Source of the DNA: Thermothielavioides terrestris NRRL 8126
Lineage: Eukaryota; Ascomycota; Sordariomycetes; Sordariales; Chaetomiaceae
Reading direction: 5' to 3'
Assembly (NCBI RefSeq): GCF_000226115.1
Contig: NC_016460.1
Span: 744,001 to 808,000, forward strand
DNA: 64,000 nucleotides
A program made the translations under genes and the position numbers. The notes beneath the pieces are model-generated. The model worked only from the letters and a program-made list of their open reading frames with translations. It ran no database searches and was not told where the DNA came from. Below are positions 1 to 13,130 of the stretch, piece after piece. How positions within the stretch are numbered: the first letter of the stretch is position 1; each line of letters starts with the position of its first letter.

Positions 1-365
1 GGGGCTATCCGCGAGTCAGAGGGTATGTCTCTTTATACGCTGATTGTGGTCAGGGCAATGGCAAAAGAGCCCCTGCCAACGCTCTTTCGCGCTAAAATTG
101 TATCTGATTCTGGAGGGCGAGGAAGATGAAAACTGCCCCCAGGCATTTGTCTAGATGAGGGAGACCGTCCGGGGATGATTCTCTGGTTGAAGCTAATCTA
201 GAGCTTATAGCCATACTCGTAGTACCCAGACATTACCGGTCTTGAAAAATAGCGAGATCGTATACTATATTGGAAGCTCGGTTTTATTCATCCTCTGGCC
301 GTGCGAGGCAAACCAGGCTAGCACTAGGAGCGTAGCATTTTCTAGCAGACCTCTTACCCGCTTGA
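1..365. other. Flank left of the first transposon block, no gene seen
   Basis: Sequence of mixed composition, less TA-rich than what follows but with scattered TAG/CTA-rich patches. No open reading frame of note, tRNA or family match was recognised. It could be host intergenic DNA or the remains of another repeat; the window edge prevents a decision. Confidence 0.4.
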
Positions 366-366
366 G

Positions 367-383
367 GGGGGGGTTGGGGAGCG
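367..383 (+). repeat. Left terminal inverted repeat of the first DNA transposon
   Basis: GGGGGGGTTGGGGAGCG here matches the reverse complement of 20107-20123 exactly. The next bases (ATTTATACACT here, GAATTTGCACCACT at the other end read inward) are similar but differ in a way compatible with RIP and small indels. Confidence 0.7.
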
Positions 384-2299
384 ATTTATACACTATAGTA
401 TTATAGCTTATTTAATGAGCCGCTTAATCTTTTAAGATCAAACTTTTTCTGTTAGTTTTGCAAATATAGCTTATTTTCACATATAGCTTATACACTTTCT
501 AGCTACTCGCAAAACATAAGCCGCTTCTTAATTCAAGCTCTTTAGCAGTAATAAGTCATTTACTAGGATAGTCGTTTATTTGTAAATAAGCTATAGTATA
601 ATAGCTCGTTAATTGTAAGCAGCGTATTATATAAGTAAGTCAATGAAAATAAGTGGTTTATAAACGGCTCCCCTAGATAAACGGCTCTGCACTATAGGCA
701 TCTAGTAGGCTCCTACGTACCTACAAAATGTTATATAATTTCTAAGTACGTACTACTCTAGTCAATTTGCTACCTAGCCGCTAGCCTAGGCCTCCTAGTC
801 TACCCTACTAGCCCGCCCTTATACCCTGCTATACTACTAATATATATCTATATACATCTCCGTTCGTCGATTGAACTCGACGCAATGCCATTGTTATAAT
901 ATAGGTTAAAGAGGCGCGGCGGTTGTAGATAGTCGGTAGCGTATATCATTATAAGTAGTATATAATCTATCTAGTTAAGTGAACTGAACCTACTAATCGA
1001 TATAGAGAAGCTAGGTATCTGTATTGAGGGCTATAGTAGACTCTATCGTTATATCGTAGATGCCGTCTTAGCAGTCTCGGAAAGGTACAATGTATAAGCG
1101 CTCTACTATAAGCGCTAGGATGCCAATGATATCTTGGTACAAGTTCAATAGCGCGTCGGCAACTATAATAGTAGAGCTATTTGGAAAAGCTATCTTTATA
1201 AATAGAAGCTCCGTCAATAGCTCTGTTGTACTAGCTAAGATAATTAGTATAATGACAACGAAGACCTATAGCGGTATATTAACAAACCCTGCTTATAAGA
1301 TTGTTAACGATAATATATATATATACTCGATATAGCCGTTATAGGTTATAGAGGGCAGTATTATAATATATATAGGTAGAGCGTCGAGCTAGGATCAAGC
1401 TTAGTGAAACTAACTAGGCTCGGCATTATATATAAAAATATAGTCTAATCGCGTAGTGTACTAGGATCTATCGCGATTATAGACGAAGTAGTTACCCCGC
1501 TAGAAGACTTAGCGCTAGGCTCTTAAATTGAAGCTACGCTATAATAGTAGTTAGTAAGAGATCTAAGCGGAGGTAGATAAAGTACCTTAATACAAAATAC
1601 TGACCTCTTGTTAAAGGCAACCTTCTTTTACTACTTAATCGGCTAGTTGCCTATCACAACGACATTTATACTATAATTAGCGTAGTAGGCATCTCTTAGA
1701 ATTAATTGGAAGGTGAAACTCATCTTAGCCTTATAGATAGACAAGTCGAACTTTTAGATAATATTCCTCTTAATATAGCTGATAATAGCGGTAGCTATAT
1801 AGTTGGGGTCTAACTATACGTTTATAACAGCGCTCAATGTCTCTACTACCTCGACGTCTTAGCTATCACAGTCGATTAGAATCTCGTTGCTATCGCCTAA
1901 CGATATAGCTTATCTATAAGACTCCTTAGATATAATCGTACTAAAAAGCGTTAGTGTAACCTACGATAGTTGTTTAATACTCTCTATTATACTAGGCTTG
2001 TCGTAGGCGAAGCTGTCTATTAGGGTTAGCCTTAGGGCCTAGACTAAGTTCTTATAGATAAGGCAATCCTTCTCTAGTTCGTAATAGTTTATTTAGATAA
2101 CAATGTTCTTCTAGATTCTATATATAGTATATTATATTAGCAGCTTAGTAAATCGGTCAGTAGGGTATAGTAGGGTTGGGGCTTAGTACGCTATAGTACT
2201 TAGGGGGGCTTAAGTCCCATTTGCTAGACTACCCCTTAGTATTTAGAGGCAACTACTACCCTTAGTACCGAGACTTTGATATAAGCTTAGGCATTAATA

Positions 2300-5200
2300 C
2301 AATCAGTGTTCTTAACTATCACTGCAACACTATTTACTTATATTTATACTCCCTTAGAAGAGTTATTATTAGAGAGACTAATCTATACCGATAGAATACT
2401 TCGAAGTAGTAGATACTAGCATAAACATTAGGGCAGTTGGCCTAGTCGCAGTACTTATAGGCCTTTTAAGTAATAGAGAGTATACCAATGTTAATATCAT
2501 TAGCGATATCCCCTTTATTGCTTAAGGCCAGTGTAGCAATATTTTCAATATTACGATCGCCGACCGCTAATAGTGTTGCAGTATATAAACTAGTATACGA
2601 CCTAGTATAGGAGCCTACTAGGGCGATATTAGGACTAGCAGTTCGTCTATATCGATAGGCAGTGGCCTTTACAACAGTAGCCCCTTTCGTAGACGATATT
2701 GTATACGCTATAGCCTTATATATAAGTTAGAAGAGCTATTGGCTTATATATACAATGGTGACAAAGTAGTTAGCAAAGTACTCCCTAGCTTTAAGCTCGG
2801 TAGTCGATAGGAGTATATTGGTCTTTACAATTCTAGCAAGCACGATTATAAGTATATCGACAACAGATCTAGTCTTAGAGTCTAAGTTAGAATCTAAGCT
2901 AGTGCCTTCGACTTTAATATACTTAGCAATAATCTAATTAATTAAGCATTCACTAGACTAAAGCACTATAATGTTGAACACCTACTATATCGACTAGACG
3001 AATAATGCCTTAAGATCGCTCTCCTTTAGCTAGAGTAGAAAGAGGATAGTTATTAAGACAGACTATTAGGCATATTCCTAAAGGCTATACCGTAATACGT
3101 TGTATAGCGACTGGATCTACTTCTAACTAAGGTAGAACAGCATCTAACAAAGCGCCTTAGCGTATATAACGACGGTCGATAACTTTATTACGATATCAAT
3201 TAGAAGCTAGTACATTATCTTTATAATTCTATTGAATTCCAAGTATACCGAATTACTAGGCCGACCGAGAATAAGGTCTAAAGCGAGTACAATGTTGATA
3301 ACTATAGGAGGTTCGATTAAGATACTAAAGTTAGTTAAGAAAGTACATTTCTATATAATTAGCCTCTTGCTATTAAGCGTATAGCGAAGGCGAAGTATCT
3401 CGAAATAGCTATGTATATTGCTAAAGGATTTATATTCGAGGTTTCTACGTTAGTTAGTAGACATTTTATAGTTGTAGCAACCGAAGTTTACGCTTATACT
3501 AAGGCATCTAGCATTCTCGTTCTACTACGGTATATTGCTAGTAAAGGCTAGAATAGGCGTATAGATTAGTATTGACTCCGAGTCGGCCTTATCCATTCCT
3601 AAGTTGGTAAAGAAGCCGTAGTTAGCGGCCGCTATAGGCTTAAGAGCCTTTATAACATCTTCGAAGTTGGAACTATATAGCCCCAAGGTCAATAGTAGAA
3701 CGTTGATCTACTTAATATACTTACGCCGAGATAGGGTAGCGATCTGAAGGTAGTAACTTATAATTGACTTAGTTATAGTATAGTATAAGCTAAAGCTATC
3801 GTTGTATTGGAATATAGGAAAGGAGCGTATATAGCTATATACGAACTTGTTAATAAGGTTCTAACGCTCGAAGGTCGTAACCTCTAGGACGCTAGGGACT
3901 AGCGACACCCTACAAGGTAGTATAAACGCGCCCTCGTTATAGAAAAAGACGTAGCAGATAAGCTTGGCCCTTGCTACTACGACGCTATAACCGTAATAGT
4001 GATCGTCCTCGAAGGATATATAACTACCGAAGCTATAGTCGAAGTCGATATTTATATAGTAGAGGCGAACCTTGCTAGTGTCTACCAACTTTATTAGGTT
4101 ATACAACTAGATAAGCTCCCTAGCCTTAATGTTAGCCTCAGTGATTGGGTTAACGTTTACCTAATAGCTACACTTACAAATTATATCTAATACACTAGTA
4201 GCAAAGAGGATCTACGATACTAGGAGGATGACGTCACCCTTATTAACCGTATCGATATAATCTAAGTCGAAGTCGGAGACCTTAGAGTCGACTAAGCCAA
4301 GGGTTTAGGTACTATCGCGATAGTTATAGAAAATACCAATGACTTATCTAGTATATAACTATAGGAGTCTAGTGTCGGGATTTGGTAAATGGCACTAGTT
4401 GTATAAGCCTAGCTTGAATAAGCACTCAAAGCCAATAATATCGCCTAGAAATATAGGTTCTAGTCCCTTGCTAAGCTTAGCTATAGCAGGGTAATACACG
4501 AAGTCGCCGTTGGTAGTACAAATGGATCCTGCCTATTAGATACTATACTATACCTTTGTCGGATTGTTGACCAAATAGGCTATCCCAAAGTATATCCGTT
4601 CTATTAACTTAGAATTAGCAATACAACGGAATATATCTATAGTATCGAGGAAGCGGAGGTCCTAGGTCAGGTTCTCGCCTAACATCTTAGCAATGGTTTA
4701 CCTCGACGACAATAGCTTCTTTAGGTTGAGAGCAAGGCTCTCTGCTATATATATCCAGATATATAGGAGGTATTTATATACTTGGCGCTTTAGAGTATCT
4801 AGGCTCTAAGGTAGACTAGATACCTTTAGGCTGTCTAATAGCTTGAAAAGTTCGAGTTGCGTAGTGTACTATCGATAGGAGACGCTATAGGTAATATAGT
4901 ATAGGCCCTAACCTAGCTTAAAGTCGGTTATATCGTTATACTCCTTCTTAGGTATCGATATAGGCATTGAGCGAAGAAAAACGCCTTTATAGGTCGTCGA
5001 CTTTTACTTGATTAGAATGGTGCCTAGGCTACTAACGAAAATAGTCGATCAAATCTCCAACTTAGCGTCCAACTCTTTATTGTTATTATTGTCTTAGCCT
5101 TTACCGATCAGCTAATATTAGGCAAGGTTCTAAAGCTCTTCCTATATAGGTACGTCTTCCTATACTAGCTAGAACTCCCTAGTAGCTAGGTCTTAGAATA

Positions 5201-5340
5201 CGATATAGTCCTTATTAGTAACGACTTAGAGCAGTGTCTTAGTAAGATCGGCTTTATCGAAGTTCTATATCTATATTAGTGCCCTAGTTAGCAAATATAT
5301 AAAGAGCGACTAGTATACTTAGGAGCTTAAGTTGGAACTA
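2300..5340 (-). pseudogene. Degenerate tnp2-like transposase of the first DNA transposon
   Basis: Reading the minus strand through stop codons gives one long protein-like track. The longest uninterrupted stretch is 81 codons at 3861-4106 and includes FGSYISFEDDHYYGY. Further downstream come a 'RSFPIFQYNDSFSLY'-like stretch, a segment ending in NFGCYNYKMS (probably NFGCxNCKM before mutation), and LDLILGRPS. Their order resembles the tnp2/Transposase_21 arrangement of CACTA-type and related fungal elements: GDMPQ-type motif, Cys-containing GCRxC motif, then a DLxxRxP-type motif. Many TAG codons sit where Gln or Trp would be expected. The N-terminal part probably continues past the gypsy insertion at 5616. 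A KDZ- or Plavaka-type element is the main alternative. Confidence 0.45.
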
Positions 5341-5615
5341 GGCTATAGTTGGGTTAGAAAGTGTAAGGTATAGGCTAGAGGAGGGGAGAAGAAGAGGAGC
5401 AAAGGAGAAGAGAGGAGAGGGAAGGACTTATAGTTACACTTGCTATATACTTAAGGTTATCGATATCGCCACTATCGTCGTTAATCCTACTATATCCCTA
5501 GAAATCGTCCGACTAGTCGAATTCAAGTAGGTCCTAGGGCTAGTCAAATATAACCTCTTTAGAAGAAGCTTGAGCAGAAGGCTTATTATATTAGGTATAC
5601 TACGAGCTTAGCTTG

Positions 5616-5863
5616 TGTTACATATAGATAGTGCTCGGTGACCATCTAGCGGTAAACGTGTGAGGGTGAGAAAGATCAATGCCTCTTAGCCTCGTTAGCT
5701 AATAAGGCGGTACTCCTAAATACTAGTATATGTTATAAAAGTATATTGATGCAGTCTGCTATTCTATAAAGGGGTTACAAGCAAGGTTCCCTTTTTAAAG
5801 GAACGCTCGTCACCCCTGATCGTAGTACGGTTATAGGTGCCTTTGCTATAGTTGCGTATAATA
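5616..5863 (-). repeat. Left LTR (3' LTR) of gypsy-1
   Basis: 248 bp, nearly identical to 15950-16197; most differences are C/T or G/A transitions, as RIP produces. It starts TGTTACATATAG and ends in GTATAATA (GTATAACA in the other copy). Confidence 0.93.
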
Positions 5864-6019
5864 AGTGCCTAGGGATAAGAAGAAAAAGATAGCGTCCTCG
5901 CTATTATTATAGAACTTAATATAGAATAAAGGAGTATATAGAAAGAAAGGAAACTAATCTATATTATACCCTATATAGGATTTCTATATCTATTATCCTA
6001 GTCTATAGCAAGGTCCTCT

Positions 6020-8030
6020 ATTATGATTTGCCTATTTATTTGTTCTACTTGTCTAGGTCGACAATGCTATCGTTAGTGTATAGGTCGTCTTTGACTACCT
6101 TCAACATCTTTATAGCTACTCTACGTTCAGTAGATACGAGTATCTTCTTAACTTTTTTAGAAGGATACGTTAGCGTCTCCTACGCCTTGTCGTCGATTGT
6201 TACTTTTCTCTAGCGTTTACTACCTATAACCTCGATAGTTTTAGCTCCTAATATCGATTAGGTATCGTCGTTACACTAACTCTATAGCGTTTTAGCTAGC
6301 GTTGCTAATACGACCGATAGTATAGCTTTAGCTATAGATATCTTGCTTAGCGTCTTTTGTATAGGCGGCTATATAGCTTTAATAGTATACGCTATAGTTG
6401 TAGTTGTAGTGTAAACGATCTTAGGTGCTACTTTATAGTGGCTAGTGGTCTAAATAGATGTTCTAGCTTATTTTATAATAGCTACCTTTATAGTAGATAA
6501 ATCTATTATAGCGGCTTAGGTCTTAATAGCTACTAGGCGGCGTTTAATGTCCTATATACGCTATACTAGTCCTATATAGATACCGTTGTATAGGTTCACT
6601 GTTGTTTAGGTAGCAAGGTCGATCTTCTTTAGAAGAGCGTTGTTCTTATAATGGAGATCCGTTATAGTCTTGTTATATACTAGCTATAGGTCGCTAATCT
6701 TTACTATCTAGTAATAGTATATATTATTAAGGTCGCTTTAAAAGGCAAGACTACTAGGATCTAGGTTACTAGCTTTGCTATTTACTTCCGAGATACTAAT
6801 AAGCTTTGCTAATTCTACTACGGTTTTTTCGACTTCCTTAATATAAACTTGGTACTTCTAGGCGAATTAGAGTAGATCCTTAGTTAACGTTTATATAGCT
6901 TTTATATCCGTTTATAGAGATTTAATAGCGTTATCGTTTATAGTAACTATATAGCTAGTACCGTTTGCTACATCTACGGCTTAGGTGTTGTTGTAATAGG
7001 CTAGTCCGAGCTCTATTAATATCACGTTTATAGAAGGGTTGCCCTTGCCTTTAGGCAAGATGTAATATAATGTAAAGATTTCTATTATAGTCAGTATACG
7101 GCTTGTTATAACTATACCCGTCTCTTAGAACTTTTTAAAGGCTCTTTTGATTGTACCCTTGATCCTCTAAACGTATAAGTTATATACAAAGCTAGTAGGC
7201 TTGTTACTAAAATCCTTCTTTAGAACTATATAGTAGAACCTAGCGAATTATATCACTAGCTTAGCTATATACTCGTTATTATAACTGAAATCTATATATA
7301 TATAAGCAAACGCTTCGCTTATAGTAGCGATATACTTGTTTATAGCTCTAGTTGAGCGCTAAGAGTACCTATATAATATATAGGTTTCCTAAAGCTCTAG
7401 GATATAGTGCGATTTAGTTGCTATATCCTCTTTATTACTAGTGTAATTAGTACTATCGTCGTTAGAAACGTCTAGATCGTTGTTAGTTATAGTGGCCTCG
7501 TCTTCTAACGTAATATATAGAGCTTACTAGACTTCCTAGTACTATACACTAGTAGAGGTAACGTTGCTAGTTTCTAGATACTTAATCCCTAGCGTATATT
7601 GCAAAGGCTACTCCCCTTCTATATACTTATAAGTTAAGAGAGTTCCTAAGCGCTCTTATATAGTGTTACTATCTAGCGCTTCGTTATAGTCTTTATAGAC
7701 TTCCTATTCGTCGTCGGAGACTATGATAGAGCCTAAGGTAGTGGCCTACTACTGTTCTTTGCAAGCTATTTCTAAGCTATTCTAGATCGCTTTAGCTATA
7801 TTAGCTTCCTTAGCGGCTATTATCTCGTTGTTTTACGTAGTTCTAGAAGCGACGTTCTTAGTTATAGCCTAATAGGACGTATATACTCTTACGGCGTATA
7901 AGGGAACATTGGGCGTATCGTCGGCCCTTTTTACATTTCCTACTTACTTAGTAGCAAGACGGGCGCTCTCCCTCTTCTAGGTATTAGTAGCGTAGCCTTT
8001 AATAGGCATCTTTCTTATATAGGGAGGCAT
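6020..8030 (-). pseudogene. Extra 3' ORF remnant of gypsy-1, function unknown
   Basis: A long minus-strand coding-like track starts at an ATG ending at 8030 (MPPYIRKMPIKGYATNT) and runs about 670 codons to near 6020, with internal stops almost all TAG, as expected from mutated Gln codons. The predicted protein is hydrophilic, with basic and Asp/Ser/Thr-rich N-terminal parts (SDDE, NDDSTNYTSN) and long helical, Leu/Lys-rich central parts around IYIKEVEKTVVELAKLIS, suggesting a coiled coil. I do not recognise the family. It lies downstream of pol in element orientation, where gag is not expected, so it may be an accessory or envelope-position ORF, a displaced gag, or a captured gene. Confidence 0.45.
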
Positions 8031-8859
8031 CTTATAAGCGATAAAGGCTAGCTAGGTATCTCCCTCTATAATATCGATATAATTATACTTAAGCGCTTTG
8101 CTACTTGATAATATTAGTGAGCTAAGAGAATCGACTATATAGTCGCCTCTATCGTTGATATAGGTACTATAAGAATGTATAGCGAATTGCTTCGATTTAC
8201 AAATATAGTATAAACGTATATCGACTAACGGCAGTTTATATAAATGTATATAGCTCAGTGATAAGAAGGTCTAACGACCGATTATATAGCGAACGCGAAT
8301 AACTACGATAAAGAATTGTTAAAGAAGATAGATATATTAAGGTTGATATATAAAGAGAAAGGAAATTATAGTAGCCTATATTAGGCTATTCTAGAAGTAA
8401 ATAAAAACAATAGCGTAGTACCTATAGCCAATAAATAGTATTGCTATCTAGTAGCGGCTAGAGAATAGAACATTATGCCCTTAAGGCTTGAAGCCTTATA
8501 CCTTTATAGTAATAGGATAGCTTTCCCTAACTATTTATAGGTCAAGGTCAGTAGCGAATCTATATATAGGAAAACTAGGATAAGCAAAGTGCTTAACGAA
8601 CTAAATAACTACGGTTTTATAACTAAAAGCGTTAGTAATATCTAAGTAAAGGGTAAAGAGAAAAAACTAAGAGATCTATAAGATAGAGGATAACGCTTAT
8701 ACGTCTAGTAGTAGTATAGCGGTAATAGATATATTAAAGCGAATATATTCTAATAAGGAAAGTGTAAATAAACGAAAGGAAGAGAAGGAAATAAGAAAGA
8801 AAGAAAGAGAAAGTCAGTAATAGTATAGCTATCAATAGTCGCTACCTTTCCTTCGCAAT

Positions 8860-11800
8860 AGCTTGACGACAACTTGGTTTTAAGATTAAGGAATCTCCTT
8901 CACTTCCTCCTATTCTTTAATAGCGATACCCTTATTATAGTATTCTTTCTCCTAGTTGATAGGGTATACCTTTTTATACTCCTCGACAAATTCCTTAGTA
9001 CCGTCAACAAACTAGATATATAGGATCTACTAGTTGTCCTTAGCGATAAATCCTTTCTATTATACTAGATATTCGACCTTAGATCTCTAGTTCCTCTAGA
9101 TAATACATTATTATACAATTCTCTTAACTTCCTAATGCTCGTCTCCGTCAACGATTATAGAGCTAAGGAGTTCTACGTTATAGCTAAAGGCGTCTTTCCC
9201 CTAATCTAGTTTCTATAACTAGGAAACTAAAACTATAGGATAGACTTTCTAACTAGCTAGGAAGTCAAGCTTATAAACGTTTCTATCGATTTTATAGACA
9301 ATCTTAAACGGTTTTGCCTACTATAGTAACTACTTTCGTTTAAGCTTTCTTAGGAGATAGTATCCGTTATATAGTTGTAGGTAAATAGTGTCTTCTACTT
9401 TGAACTCAATAGGCGTATACTTATTATTGTAGTATATCTTTACGATAGCGCCTATATAATTGATCTATTCTACTACTTCCTCCTAATATTATTGTCTAAG
9501 GATAGTAATAGCTTTAATAAAGGCAATAGTACCCTTTTTATAGTGAAGTATATCTAGGATAGAGTATAGTTTAAAGCTATATACCAACTCGTTTAACGAT
9601 CTTCCGATAGTGACTATAAACGTATTGTTAAGGTTATACTATAATATAGGGAGAAGTAGAGGCTATAGCGTTCCTAGTTTTTCTATAGCTTCTATATAGA
9701 TAGCGATTTCTACTGTCTAGTTTATCCTTTCTAACTAACTGTCTATCTAGGGATAATAGGCTATCGAGAAAAGGAGGCTAACGCCTAGGATATAAAAGAT
9801 TTCTTTCTATAGGTTAGAGATGAACTTAGTGTCTTAGTCGCTAATGATTTATATTAAGAGTCCCTAATCTATATATATTAGCGCTCTAAGGATTATAACT
9901 GCCTATTCCTCTATTGACATTTTGTCGTTTCTAGCTATAAGAAGCTTCTTCTTATTAAACTTATAGGTAATAGTATATATAGCGTTAAGGATTAGATACT
10001 TTTTTATTAACTATAGTATCCCTTTAGAGGGTATAGTAGGTAAACCGACAATGAAATCTATAGTAATAGTATAGAAAGGCTATAGCAGTATCTAAATTGG
10101 CTAAAGGTCTCTAGGCTTTAGCTCTCTTAAGGTCTAGTTCTCTTTATATATAGGGCAATGCTAAATGTATTTATATACTATCCAACGCTTTCAGTTAAAC
10201 GCGAATATTAAAAGGTTTACTATTATATTGTCTATACTAAAGTAGTAAATATTGTTGTATATAATAGTAAGAATGTCTTTGATATAGCTACTAGGGATAT
10301 AAAGCTTCTTCGCTCCTTTGTAGTCGACGTAGTAGAGGAGACCGTCCTTCAGTTCGTAGGGTCTAAGCTATAGCTTTTAGTACTACTTTCTTCGTAGCTT
10401 TCCTTCTTACTCTTCGTGTTCTCTCTACTTAGCGATCTTCTTAGCTTGTTCTTCTATATTGTAGAGACTCCTAATGATCTTATTGTATTAGCGATCGTTA
10501 GGGTAAACTATAGTCAGCTTAGCTTTAAACTCATTACTAATAACTAATTTAAAGGTACTAGTGTCTATAGTATAGTATTCCTCGATATCGATCTAGGTAG
10601 TAGACTAAATGTCCTCTAGTTCGTTGGTAGCATCTTAGGTTTCGTCAGGGGCGTCCTCTTCGAAGGTTAATAAGCGTAATAAGGCGTCTAATACAACGTT
10701 AAGCTTTCCTAGTATATAGAAAATGTTAAGGTCGAACTAGGATAGCTAGTTTACAACGTTAACGAGCTTTAGGTTAGCCTTTATAAGGTCTATAGTAGCG
10801 AAAGATATATACTTTACAATACCTCTAGTTGCTATATAGTCTATTAGGATGTTTATAGGGTATTGGTTTAACTATACTATTTTTCAGAGCTTTCTAATTG
10901 CCTATACGATAGTAGCGACTTCTATTTCTATACTCTTATACTTCCTTTCTACGTTAGAGGTTAGATAGGAGAGGAATATAATAGGCTAGATCTCGCTATT
11001 TAGAATATTTTAGCTAAAGATACTAGTACTATCCTATTTACTATAGAGTTGAAAGACGATTGCTCTATATCCCTTGCTACTTATATCGAGCTTAATAAAT
11101 AGCGGCTTATTAGAATAGTGATAATATAGGAAGTACTACTTATATAGATATTCCTATAGCAACCTAAAGGACTTTAGTTCTACTAGTATAGGCTCGAATT
11201 TAGTATTTAAAGTGAATACTTTCCTAGCGTTCTTCGACTTAGCGATAAAAAGGTCTCTACTTACTCTCCTTTAGGCAAGGAGCTTAGTTTTATAGTCCTA
11301 TAGAGGCTACGCTTTCGCTATATACTATAGGATACCCTTATATAGCTATCTAGCTATACTAAGATACTACTCTAAAGTCTCGAAGGTATTAGGGAACTTG
11401 AGTTTCTTAAATATAGCAATTCTATTGTCCGTCTTAGCTACTCCTTCGCTATTGACTATATAGCTAAGAAGTCTTATTAATAAGTAGGCTATAAAGGATT
11501 TTTCTACTAAAATGTAAATGTATACCTTGTCGAGGATATTAAGAACTGTCTTAACGTACTTGAGGTACTCTTCTATATTCTTACTAGCGATAATAATGTT
11601 GTTGATATAGACGTATATAAAGTACTTATACTTATAGAATAAGCGGTCTATAAAACGTTATATAAAAGCTAGCGAGTTTTTAAATCCTATTAGTACAACG
11701 TTTAAGCGTTTTAAACCTCTAGGACTAATGACTACTATATAGTTATAGTATTCTTCTACAACTAGAAGTTGGAAGAAGAATCTAAAGGCGTCGAATGCTA

Positions 11801-13130
11801 TAAAGATTGTATTACCTATCATTATATCTATAATGTCGTCTTAGTTAGGTAACGGGTATATATCCGGTACTACTAACGTATTTAGGGGCTAGAGGTCTAC
11901 TATGGTTTTGCCTTTCGTTTTTCTAGTAACTGTGTAATAGACTACAAAGACTAGGCAAACAATAGGGGTTAGCTAGTCTATAAAGTCTATCTTTCCTTAT
12001 ATATATAGTTTATTATATTCTTCGTCGACAATCGCTTAGTCTTTAGCACTTAGTAGGTAAACCTAAATAGGCTTAAGCTAATTCTACTATCTATCGACAA
12101 GTAGAATTCTTATCTTCTAATCCTCTAGTATAGGAACAATACTATAGTTATAGAAGACGTTATACTTATTTAGCAGTGCCTTTATCTCTTCTATATATCG
12201 TTTATCTCTACTATAGACGCTTACCCCTATTGCTAACTTGATATATAGGATGTTGTCTAGTTTCTCGATACTATAGGATAGTGTATAGAACTCCTACTTA
12301 GTAGATAGCTTGTACTTATCCTTTGTTAATGTCTCCGTTATTAGTTCCTTACTACTAGGCTTCTATTATATAGTCATCGTCATCTATATACATTTGTTGT
12401 TTGTAATGTTATCCTAGGTCTATTGTATAAGGTTCTATACTATTGCCTAGATATCCTTCTTTGGGCTATGCTAGAGGAGGTGTCCAATACACTATCCTTC
12501 GACAATAGTGATTAGGCGAGTAGTATTGTTCTTTACAACGGCTTAGTATATATTCTTTACGTCTATAATAGCGTCTAGTATACCTTCGATATATAAAGCG
12601 AAGTAGAGCTTACATTTCTAGCTACCTAGATTGTCGTTATCAGTATCTATAGGCTTAAATATAGTCTTAATTAGATATTCCATTATAGGTACGACTATTA
12701 TAGTGTTTGTAGCCTTTACCTTTTAGATTGTTCTTTTCTATTCTATATATACTCTCACCTTTATATTGTAAATAGACTAGAAGTAATAGATAGATATATT
12801 AAAGTTAATCTTTACTCTATTACAAAGTATAAAGTTAGTTCTAATTAATAGTTTTACTCTTAAACCTTTAATAATATCGGCTATTATAGTAAAATGACTA
12901 TCTACGTTGGTACTATAGACGATTCTTTAGATATAGAAGTTAAACTCGATTTACTTCTTGACTTTAGTATAGGCTTTAACGCCTTTAACAAAGTATAGCT
13001 TTACATTAATCTAACGTAGGTTCTTAGCCTACTTAGAGATAAACTCCTTATCGACGAGGTTAGTATTGCTGCCTATATCAAAGTAAACCTTAGTACCTAG
13101 CTCGTCTAGGTTTATACTAATATTGATTAT
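8860..13130 (-). pseudogene. Degenerate pol of gypsy-1 (protease, RT, RNase H, integrase region)
   Basis: Minus-strand reading through stops gives a retropepsin-like segment near 12.85-13.11 kb (FDIGSNTNLVDKEFIS, the DTGS active-site region). Reverse transcriptase follows at about 11.56-12.03 kb, with VDLxPLNTLVVPDIYPLP, then FDAFRFFFQLLV and YINNIIIAS in place of the YxDD box. RNase H lies at about 10.8-11.2 kb (ERKYKSIEIEVATIVXAIRK). The integrase is expected in about 9.0-10.5 kb from element order, but I could not assign its catalytic residues. Stops are chiefly TAG at expected Gln/Trp positions. No functional product is possible from this copy. Confidence 0.75.
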
